NCBI GenBank assembly: GCA_937902865.1
Contig: CALFNJ010000688.1
Coordinates: forward strand, 1 to 5,206
Source: an uncultured Opitutaceae bacterium
GTDB lineage: Bacteria > Verrucomicrobiota > Verrucomicrobiia > Opitutales > Opitutaceae
Direction of reading: 5' to 3'
DNA length: 5,206 nucleotides
Part shown: piece by piece, positions 1 through 5,206 of the stretch
How the letters are laid out: the number at the start of each line of letters is the position of its first letter
Numbering within the stretch: the first letter of the stretch is position 1
The notes under the pieces: model-generated
Database searches by the model: none
The model's input: only the letters and a program-made list of their open reading frames with translations
Told to the model about the DNA's origin: nothing
Translations under genes and position numbers: made by a program

Positions 1-645
1 GTGCGCGAGGCCGCGACCTCGACCAACATGCCGTACTGCGTGGACCGCTGGCTCGCCGGCACGTTGACCAATTACCAGACCGTCAAGCGCTCGCTCGCGA
101 AGTACAAGAAGTACCAGCAGATGGAGACCAGCTGCGACATGGACAAGCTGCCCTCCAAGGAGGTCGCCGCGATCAAACGCGAGATGGGCCGCATGCAGCG
201 CAATTTCAATGGCATCGCCGACATGGGCGATCTGCCGTCCGCGATGTTCGTGGTCGACGTCAATCACGAGGAGATCGCCGTTGCCGAGGGCAATCGCTGC
301 AACATTCCCACGATCGGTCTGGTCGATACCAACTCCGATCCGAGCACCCTGAAGTATCCGATCCCGGGCAATGACGACGCCGTCAAATCCGTCCGTATCA
401 TTGTCGAGGCTGTCGTGGCCGCCGTGCAGAATGGATTGGGCCAGCGTGACAGCCGTCGCACGGCGAAAGCCCAGGCTGACTTCAAGGCCGTGACCGCCGC
501 CGCGGCCGCCGCTGCCGGTATCGAGGAAGATGCCGATCTCTCCAAGGTTGAATCGCCTGCCGGCGCCGCCGCCGAGGGCGAGACGGAAGCTGCCGCCAAG
601 AAGAAGCCGGTCCGGGCCAAGAAGGCCCCGGTGAAGGCGGAATAA
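1..645 (+). CDS. rpsB: 30S ribosomal protein S2, 5'-truncated by the window edge
   Basis: Ribosomal protein S2 is a small-subunit protein needed for 30S assembly and for binding of protein S1. The visible 214 residues match S2 from about residue 80 of the E. coli protein onward. Signatures seen are DRWLAGTLTNY (15-25), GIADMGDLPSAMFVVDVNHE (71-90), and the VDTNSD / IPGNDDA block (108-127). The GTG at base 1 is most likely an internal valine codon, because the conserved N-terminal third of S2 is missing and must lie upstream. The conserved core ends near residue 145. About 65 further residues form a low-complexity tail, first Ala-rich (AVTAAAAAAAGIEEDADL, 163-180) and then Lys-rich (AAAKKKPVRAKKAPVKAE, 197-214), which E. 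coli S2 lacks. The gene stops at TAA 643-645 and is followed 23 bases later by tsf, the usual rpsB-tsf order. In E. coli S2 represses this operon through the rpsB leader; the equivalent region is outside this window. Confidence 0.97.
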   Translation: MREAATSTNMPYCVDRWLAGTLTNYQTVKRSLAKYKKYQQMETSCDMDKLPSKEVAAIKREMGRMQRNFNGIADMGDLPSAMFVVDVNHEEIAVAEGNRCNIPTIGLVDTNSDPSTLKYPIPGNDDAVKSVRIIVEAVVAAVQNGLGQRDSRRTAKAQADFKAVTAAAAAAAGIEEDADLSKVESPAGAAAEGETEAAAKKKPVRAKKAPVKAE

Positions 646-668
646 TCCCAACCTATCTTCCTATTTTG

Positions 669-1262
669 ATGAGTACCGTCATTACCGCTCAAATGGTCAG
701 CGACCTGCGCGAAAAAACCGGCGCCGGTCTGCTCGACTGCAAAAAGGCTCTCACCGAGTCCAACGGCAACACGGAGGAGGCGATCACGATCCTCCGCAAG
801 AAGCTCGGCAGCAAGATCGACAAGCTGGCTTCGCGCGCCACGAAGGAAGGGCTGATCGAGAGCTACATCCACGTCGGCGGCAAAGTCGGCGTTCTCCTCG
901 AAGTGAATTGCGAGACGGATTTCGTCGCCCGCAATGAGGAGTTCAAGGCGTTCTGCCGGGATGTGTGCCTGCAGATCGCCGCGGCCAATCCGCTCTACGT
1001 CACGCGCGAGGAAGTGCCCGAGGCCGAACTGGCCAAGGAGCGCGACATCGCCGCGGCGCAGGTGCAGGGCAAGCCGCCGGCGGCGGTGCAGAAGATCGTC
1101 GAGGGCAAGCTCGACAAGCACTACTCGACCGTGTGCCTGCTCGATCAGCCGTTCGTCAAGCTGCCGGAGAAGACGGTGAAGGAAATGCTCGCGGAAAAGA
1201 TCTCCAAGATCGGCGAGAATATCCAGATCCGCCGCTTCACGCGCTACCAACTCGGCACCTGA
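669..1262 (+). CDS. tsf: Elongation factor Ts, short form
   Basis: EF-Ts is the cytoplasmic guanine-nucleotide exchange factor that recycles EF-Tu-GDP to EF-Tu-GTP during translation. The 197-residue product begins with the UBA-like N-terminal domain containing the family signature LREKTGAGLLDCKKAL (13-28). The second signature EVNCETDFVARNEEF (78-92) follows and includes TDFV (83-86), the segment that contacts EF-Tu. The C-terminus IQIRRFTRYQLG is also typical. Its length is that of the short EF-Ts class, with one core subdomain as in Thermus, rather than the roughly 283 residues of E. coli. I chose ATG 669 over the adjacent in-frame TTG 666 because it gives a normal N-terminus. No Shine-Dalgarno sequence precedes it: the 23-base gap after rpsB is pyrimidine-rich (18 of 23 by hand count), so translational coupling to rpsB or S1-aided initiation is plausible. 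The operon ends here at a strong terminator; pyrH and frr, often next in other bacteria, are absent. Confidence 0.97.
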   Translation: MSTVITAQMVSDLREKTGAGLLDCKKALTESNGNTEEAITILRKKLGSKIDKLASRATKEGLIESYIHVGGKVGVLLEVNCETDFVARNEEFKAFCRDVCLQIAAANPLYVTREEVPEAELAKERDIAAAQVQGKPPAAVQKIVEGKLDKHYSTVCLLDQPFVKLPEKTVKEMLAEKISKIGENIQIRRFTRYQLGT

Positions 1263-1284
1263 TCGCCGTTGTTTCTTTCTTTTG

Positions 1285-1319
1285 AGGCGCTTCGCACACG
1301 GGTCGTGAAGCGCCTTTTT
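1285..1319 (+). terminator. Rho-independent terminator of the rpsB-tsf operon
   Basis: A perfect 9-bp stem, AGGCGCTTC (1285-1293) against GAAGCGCCT (1307-1315), encloses a 13-base loop and is followed directly by a five-T run (1315-1319). It starts 22 bases after the tsf stop codon, the expected place for an intrinsic terminator. The next gene begins only 11 bases after the T-run, so that gene needs either read-through or a promoter that overlaps the hairpin. Confidence 0.9.
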
Positions 1320-1330
1320 CATTTTCCCCC

Positions 1331-1741
1331 ATGAAGATCACACGCGTCCAGATCGCCGCGCGCGGACTGGCCAACCGCTGCCCCAATTGCGGTGGCCGCA
1401 CGTTGTTCAAGGCGGGGACGTTTTTCGAGGTCAACAAGGCCTGCCCCGTCTGCGGCCTCAAGATCGAGCGCGACGAGGGCTTTTTCCTCGGATCGATGTC
1501 GCTGAACTACGGCGTCACCCTGGTCTGCTTTCTCACGCCAGTCATGCTGCTGGCCTATTACAAGGTGATGGGAGTGACGCTCGCGGTGGTTCTGGCGGGT
1601 CTCGGCTCGATCGTTTTTCCCGCGCTCTTCTACCGCTCTTCCCGGAGCTGGTGGCTGATGAATTACTACATTTTCTTTCCTCACCATCTCCCCGCCAACC
1701 AGAAGGACGTCGCCCGGCGAGGAGAGGACGAAAACGTTTGA
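1331..1741 (+). CDS. DUF983-like small zinc-ribbon membrane protein
   Basis: This 136-residue protein has unknown biochemical function. The N-terminus carries two Cys pairs, CPNC (17-20) and CPVC (38-41), each followed by Gly, an arrangement expected to bind one zinc ion. The motif RCPNCGGRTLF followed by CPVCGL is the pattern I know from DUF983 proteins. Two hydrophobic stretches follow, about 57-77 and 81-101, joined by a very short turn, which suggests a helical hairpin in the cytoplasmic membrane. The tail starts RSSRSWWLMNYYIFFPHHLP and ends in charged residues. ATG 1331 is chosen because it sits 16 codons before the first Cys pair and no later start would keep that pair. No Shine-Dalgarno is visible; the 20 bases before it contain 18 pyrimidines. 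Transcription source is unclear, since the tsf terminator ends 11 bases upstream. Some DUF983 proteins occur near cytochrome oxidase genes, but nothing here supports that role. Family assignment is from memory of the motif. Confidence 0.82.
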   Translation: MKITRVQIAARGLANRCPNCGGRTLFKAGTFFEVNKACPVCGLKIERDEGFFLGSMSLNYGVTLVCFLTPVMLLAYYKVMGVTLAVVLAGLGSIVFPALFYRSSRSWWLMNYYIFFPHHLPANQKDVARRGEDENV

Positions 1742-1747
1742 ACAAGC

Positions 1748-1795
1748 GCGGGAACTTTCGGCTTCCGTTTTCCCTCCGGTGGCCTACGTTCCCGC
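1748..1795. repeat. 8-bp inverted repeat in front of the tRNA gene
   Basis: GCGGGAAC (1748-1755) is the perfect reverse complement of GTTCCCGC (1788-1795), with 32 bases between. It fills most of the 63-base gap between the DUF983-like gene and the tRNA. There is no T-run after the right arm, so it is not a standard intrinsic terminator. It could be a transcription end signal for the upstream gene, part of the tRNA leader, or chance. I see no convincing -35/-10 pair for the tRNA in this gap; TACGTT (1785-1790) is the only weak -10 candidate. Confidence 0.4.
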
Positions 1796-1804
1796 CCTCA
1801 CGCC

Positions 1805-1895
<91 letters not shown>

Positions 1896-1904
1896 TTTCG
1901 TCCG

Positions 1905-2060
1905 TTTGGCCGGGGGTGAGCGAATCGATTTGTCCCCAGTTACGGCCTTTCGATCCGGCCGGTTTTGATCCAGTTCTGCAGACGCTCTTGGTCGGTTGCT
2001 GGATCGACGTACGCCGCCGCCTCCGCCCGGGTGGCGGGATGGTTTTGGCCGGGGTGAGCG
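1905..2060. repeat. Short near-perfect direct repeat spanning the sigma-gene stop
   Basis: TTTGGCCGGGGGTGAGCG at 1905-1922 recurs as TTTGGCCGGGGTGAGCG at 2044-2060, differing only by one extra G. The second copy lies inside the sigma-factor gene, coding on the minus strand for roughly AHPGQ near residue 488. The first copy lies beyond the stop codon. This may be a trace of a small local duplication at the 3' end of the gene, or coincidence in GC-rich DNA. The sequence between and around the copies does not otherwise match by eye. Confidence 0.5.
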
Positions 2061-3514
2061 GCTTGCCAGCGCTCACCCGCTGCGGCTATCTGCCGCGCAA
2101 ATTCTCGATCGAGGGGGTCGAGCTTGTGATCGTAGCCGATCCAACCCCAACTCCCATCCGGCCCGATTTTTAAGGTATTGTCGTAAGTGTCATCCGCCCG
2201 AGGCTGTTCGATCAGCATCGGCGGATTTCCTCCGCCAGGAATTGGGCCGACCGTGATGATTTTGTATCGAGAGAGAATTTCAGCGGAGATCGGAGGATGG
2301 GAGAAAGCGGCGAGCTGACCGGGATCGGTCGGCATCATCTGGTCATTCGCTGCGGCAAAGCCTTTCCAGGCGTTCGCGAGCGACGGCCCCAGCCGCTTTT
2401 TGGCGCTCAGACGCAGCTCGGCGAGCGCCTGGCGGATATTTTCCTCATCATTCAGTGGGAAATCAGAGGCGACTTTCAGCCAATCCTGGGGCTGGAGGAA
2501 ACTGAGTTCGGGTATGTTAGTTTCCGGAAATTGCCCCAGATATCTTTTTAGAAGATCCAATTTGGCGCGATATTTTGCGCCCGGAGCATCGGCAGGGTCG
2601 GTGGAAGCGGATAATTTTTCCGCCTGTCGCGCCTCATCGGCCTCTCGTTGGCGAGTGCTTTGAGCATTTGTTTCGAGGCGATATTGGGAGGCCAGGCGCG
2701 TGTTTCTCTGCTCCAGCCCGACGACCTCCGCGCGGAGTGTGCGCACCTCCCGGCTTTGGTAATAAAAACCGACGAGGGCCGCGACGGCCAATGCTCCGCC
2801 CAGGATTGATTTTGTGCTCATAAAAGTGGCGACCGCCATACCCGTCGCAGCGGGAGCGACGGCCGTGGCCGTGGCAGCCAGCGCAGCTTGCGCGACAGCG
2901 GCGCTCAGGCCGGAGGGGATCGCCTGGGCTGCCTCGGTGGCCTGCGTCACGGAAAGCGCCATGGCGGTTGAAGTGATTCCTCGTTTGCTCAGCGCCGATT
3001 CCAGTCGTGCAAGCGCGCGAACCACGCGTTTGCGAGACGCTTCCTCGGAGAGGCTGAGTCGGTGAGCGAGATCGTTGAAGGAGAGATCTTGAAAAAATCG
3101 CAGCAAGATCGCTTCCCGGTCCTTTTCCCTCAGGTCCTGCATCGCTTCGTCAAGAACGGCAGCCAGGGCGCTGGTGTCGCGGCTGCCGGCCGCTTCCACG
3201 GTGATTTCATGCATGCAATCGGCCTCGTTTTCGCGATGTTCGCGTCGGCGGTCGTCGCGCCGCAGTTTCGATGCGGTGAAATGGGTCGTCGTGTAAAGCC
3301 AGCTCAGCAATACGGGTCGGCCCAGCAGAGAGCGGGCCTGACGGGCAAGCTGCGTAAACACGATCTGCGTGACATCCCTGGCCTTGTGTTCATCGCCGAC
3401 CTGCCGCCGCGCCGCGCGATAGATCACGTTGAAATGACGGCTGACAAGTTCGGCAAACGCGTCGTCACAGCGCTTCTCGACGTAGCGCTGAAGGAGGTCC
3501 GCGTCGGTAGGCAC
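1940..3514 (-). CDS. ECF-family sigma factor with membrane/coiled-coil C-terminal extension
   Basis: The N-terminal 175 of 524 residues form a sigma-70 family factor of the ECF type. Region 2 spans about 7-91, with DVTQIVFTQLARQA (47-60) and SWLYTTTHFTASKLRRDDRR (71-90), and region 4 spans about 115-173, with the helix-turn-helix around DLSFNDLAHRLSLSEEASRK (143-162). It should direct RNA polymerase to a specific promoter set. The rest is unusual for a free sigma factor: an Ala-rich stretch (about 201-231), a clear hydrophobic helix (SILGGALAVAALVGFYY, 236-252), a likely coiled coil (about 255-300), then about 200 residues with PELSFLQPQDWLKVA (335-349), a PTD..QL motif (395-401) and SWGWIGYD (455-462) that I cannot assign. 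Normal ECF factors are near 200 residues. Such tails occur in Verrucomicrobiota and Planctomycetota and may replace a separate anti-sigma factor; none is encoded next to it here. The start is GTG 3514: an in-frame stop lies three codons upstream, and the nearby ATG (3519) is out of frame. Confidence 0.88.
   Translation of the reverse strand: MPTDADLLQRYVEKRCDDAFAELVSRHFNVIYRAARRQVGDEHKARDVTQIVFTQLARQARSLLGRPVLLSWLYTTTHFTASKLRRDDRRREHRENEADCMHEITVEAAGSRDTSALAAVLDEAMQDLREKDREAILLRFFQDLSFNDLAHRLSLSEEASRKRVVRALARLESALSKRGITSTAMALSVTQATEAAQAIPSGLSAAVAQAALAATATAVAPAATGMAVATFMSTKSILGGALAVAALVGFYYQSREVRTLRAEVVGLEQRNTRLASQYRLETNAQSTRQREADEARQAEKLSASTDPADAPGAKYRAKLDLLKRYLGQFPETNIPELSFLQPQDWLKVASDFPLNDEENIRQALAELRLSAKKRLGPSLANAWKGFAAANDQMMPTDPGQLAAFSHPPISAEILSRYKIITVGPIPGGGNPPMLIEQPRADDTYDNTLKIGPDGSWGWIGYDHKLDPLDREFARQIAAAGERWQAAHPGQNHPATRAEAAAYVDPATDQERLQNWIKTGRIERP
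2052..2078. repeat. 9-bp perfect hairpin inside the 3' end of the sigma gene
   Basis: GGGTGAGCG (2052-2060) pairs perfectly with CGCTCACCC (2070-2078) around a 9-base loop. It lies in the coding region for the segment GERWQAAHPG near residue 485, about 110 bases before the stop codon. No T-run follows on either strand, so it is unlikely to be an intrinsic terminator. The left arm overlaps the direct repeat whose other copy is at 1905-1922. Confidence 0.55.
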
Positions 3515-3519
3515 GCCAT

Positions 3520-3525
3520 GTTATA
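3520..3525 (-). promoter_or_regulatory. Possible -10 element of the sigma-factor gene
   Basis: On the minus strand TATAAC sits five bases before the GTG start at 3514. A start site seven bases downstream would fall at the GTG itself, implying a leaderless or nearly leaderless message. No good -35 hexamer is seen 16-18 bases upstream, so the call is weak. The absence of a Shine-Dalgarno motif before the GTG is compatible with it. Confidence 0.25.
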
Positions 3526-3578
3526 CCCACGATGCCTGCAACCGGACAGAAAATCTCGCCAGGAGCGCGGTCGAAGAT

Positions 3579-3618
3579 GCCGAAGGAAAATTCGGCTGGC
3601 CGGGGATCTTTTCCGGCC
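3579..3618 (-). terminator. Hairpin pair downstream of ppk, possible weak terminator
   Basis: Two small hairpins follow the ppk stop codon. Reading the minus strand, GGCCGG/CCGGCC (3618-3613 with 3603-3598, 9-base loop) comes first, then GCCGAA/TTCGGC (3596-3591 with 3584-3579, loop TTTTCC). The only T-run is the four T of the second loop, seven bases after the first stem, so this is not a classical terminator. It may partly separate ppk from the sigma gene or act as an RNA-stabilising 3' structure. Confidence 0.35.
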
Positions 3619-3642
3619 GATCGATCCCGGGAATCGGTTTCG

Positions 3643-5206
3643 CTAGACCGCCGCCCGCGCCCGCTGGGCCGCAGCAGCGGTGAAGTAGTCGTGGACCGAA
3701 AATGCCGGCTCGTCCGCGGCGTGGGGGCGGGGAAGGTAGGCGCCGTTGGCGTGGAGCACGCGGGCGTTCACGTTGTCCTGCAGCTCCATCGCGAAGAGTT
3801 CGTCCGTGATCCAGCGGCGCAGGATCGGATCCTCGATGGGGAAGAGCACTTCCACGCGACGGAAGAAATTCCGCGCCATCCAGTCGGCGCTGCCGGCGAG
3901 GATGATCGGCGAGCCGCCGTGATTCTCGAAATAGAACGACCTGGCGTGTTCCAGGAAGCGGCCGACGAGGCTGCGCACGCGGATGTTTTCGCTCAGGCCT
4001 TTCACGCCCGGCACGAGACAGCAGATGCCGCGGACAATGAGGTCGATCTGCACGCCCGCCTGCGAGGCGGCGTAGAGATTGTCCATCGTGGTCTTGTCCA
4101 CGAGGGAGTTCATCTTCGCGAGGATGCGCGCCGGCTTCCCGGCGGCGGCCCGTTCGGTCTCGCCGATGATCAGCTCCTGGATGCGCTGGTGCAGGTTGAA
4201 CGGAGCCACCAGCAGGTGGGAGAAGCGCGGCTCGCGGCTGAAGCCCGTGAGTGAATTGAACAGCAGCGCCATGTCGGCCGTGATGGCTTCCCGCGAAGTG
4301 AAATAGCTCAGGTCGGTGTACAGCTTGGCCGTACGGGGATTGTAATTGCCGGTGCCGAGATGCGCGTAGTGCCGCATGCCCTGGGCCTCGCGCCGCACGA
4401 CGAGGCAGAGTTTGCAGTGGGTCTTGTGGCCGATGAGGCCGTAGACGACGTGCACCCCCGCTTCCTCCAGCTGGCGGGCCCACTGGATGTTGTTGGCCTC
4501 GTCGAAACGCGCCTTCAGCTCCACCAGCGCGGTGACCTGCTTGCCGTTGCGGGAGGCCTCGATCAGGGCCCGGACGATCGGCGAGTCGCCGCTGGTGCGG
4601 TAGAGCGTCTGCTTGATCGCGAACACCTGGGGATCGCGCGCCGCATGCTCGACGAACTCGACCACCGGGGTGAACGAGTCGTAGGGATGATGCAGCAGCA
4701 CGTCCTGCGAGCGCAGAATCTCGAACACCTGTTCGGGGTGCCGCAGCGGCGAGGCGTTGACCGGGGTGAACGAAGGGTACTTCAGGTCGGGCCGGTCGAT
4801 CTCGGCCAGGCTCATCAAGCGGAGCAGATTCAGCGGTCCCTTGAAGCGAAACACGTATTCGTGTGAGAGGCTGAGATTGTCGCAGAGGACGTCGAAGATC
4901 GTGTCGCTCACGCCTTCCTCGATCTCGAGGCGCACCGCCGATCCGCGGCGCAAATTGCGCAGCTCTTCCTCGATCTTCTTCAGCAGGTTCTCCGCTTCTT
5001 CCTCGTCGATGTAGAGGTCGCTGTTCCGCGTGACCCGGAAGGCATGGGCGGCCGTCAGCCGGTAGCCGGGAAACACCGCGTCGGCGCAGAGCTTGATGAT
5101 TTCCGTGAGAAAAATGTACCGCTGCTCGCCGCCGGGCGCGGGATCGATGCGGACAAGGCGGGGCAGGACGCGCGGGACCGGCAGGATCGCCACCAGCTTC
5201 TCGCCG
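3643..5206 (-). CDS. ppk1: Polyphosphate kinase 1, N-terminus beyond the window edge
   Basis: PPK1 reversibly transfers the terminal phosphate of ATP onto inorganic polyphosphate chains. The reading frame stays open to the right edge: codons before the GTG at 5193 read GEKL and continue the family sequence, so that GTG is an internal valine and not the start. Numbering from it, 516 residues are visible and roughly 170 are missing, given a usual length near 690. The catalytic region is intact. The phosphorylated histidine is H259 in GHKTHCKL, and the second essential histidine is H278 in RHYAHLGTGNYN; their spacing of 19 equals that of E. coli H435 and H454. Other PPK1 blocks are SPIVRALIEASRNGKQVTAL (204-223), VELKARFDEANNIQWARQLE (224-243), DLIVRGICCLVPGVKGLSEN (384-403), FENHGG (422-427) and SADWMARNFFRRVEVLFPI (435-453). 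The C-terminus is Ala-rich (FTAAAAQRARAAV). The sigma-factor gene lies 128 bases downstream on the same strand. Confidence 0.97.
   Translation of the reverse strand, partial: GEKLVAILPVPRVLPRLVRIDPAPGGEQRYIFLTEIIKLCADAVFPGYRLTAAHAFRVTRNSDLYIDEEEAENLLKKIEEELRNLRRGSAVRLEIEEGVSDTIFDVLCDNLSLSHEYVFRFKGPLNLLRLMSLAEIDRPDLKYPSFTPVNASPLRHPEQVFEILRSQDVLLHHPYDSFTPVVEFVEHAARDPQVFAIKQTLYRTSGDSPIVRALIEASRNGKQVTALVELKARFDEANNIQWARQLEEAGVHVVYGLIGHKTHCKLCLVVRREAQGMRHYAHLGTGNYNPRTAKLYTDLSYFTSREAITADMALLFNSLTGFSREPRFSHLLVAPFNLHQRIQELIIGETERAAAGKPARILAKMNSLVDKTTMDNLYAASQAGVQIDLIVRGICCLVPGVKGLSENIRVRSLVGRFLEHARSFYFENHGGSPIILAGSADWMARNFFRRVEVLFPIEDPILRRWITDELFAMELQDNVNARVLHANGAYLPRPHAADEPAFSVHDYFTAAAAQRARAAV

Noticed and set aside
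264..1322. 352-codon minus-strand frame across rpsB and tsf
   Set aside because: It lies antisense to two unmistakable conserved genes, has the composition of a GC-rich shadow frame and shows no recognisable motif.
3517..3519. ATG as alternative start of the sigma-factor gene
   Set aside because: It is out of frame with the sigma-factor reading frame. The in-frame GTG at 3514 is the only start after the upstream in-frame stop that keeps the full N-terminus.
3521..4483. 320-codon minus-strand frame overlapping ppk
   Set aside because: It is an alternative frame of ppk1, rich in Arg, Pro and Gly as expected of a GC-rich shadow. The PPK1 frame has all catalytic motifs.
3532..4866. Plus-strand frames of 240 and 168 codons opposite ppk
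   Set aside because: They are antisense to well-conserved ppk1 sequence and have no start signal or known motif.

Overview
The window looks like chromosomal DNA from a GC-rich member of the Verrucomicrobiota, possibly Opitutales. This is an inference. It rests on a sigma factor of the type fused to an Ala-rich/membrane/coiled-coil tail, which is common in that phylum, on a short EF-Ts, on a ribosomal protein S2 with an Ala/Lys tail, and on overall base composition. No 16S or other decisive marker is present.

Left part, plus strand: the 3' two thirds of rpsB (ribosomal protein S2, 5' end outside the window) is followed 23 bases later by tsf (elongation factor Ts). A clear rho-independent terminator follows tsf. 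Just 11 bases beyond its T-tract starts a gene for a small zinc-ribbon, two-helix membrane protein of the DUF983 type. A complete tRNA-Ser(CGA) with encoded CCA comes next.

Right part, minus strand: a 524-residue ECF-type sigma factor with a long C-terminal extension (Ala-rich stretch, membrane helix, coiled coil, unrecognised domain) converges on the tRNA. Upstream of it on the same strand lies ppk1 (polyphosphate kinase), whose 5' end runs off the right edge of the window. The 128-base gap between ppk and the sigma gene holds small hairpins and a possible -10 element.

rpsB and tsf form the conserved translation operon. The sigma factor and ppk may share transcription or simply be neighbours, and both belong to families tied to stress or envelope responses. 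The least conventional item is the membrane-tethered sigma factor, a known architecture class whose C-terminal domain I cannot assign. I see no CRISPR array, insertion sequence, prophage gene or defence system, and most of the window is ordinary core genome.
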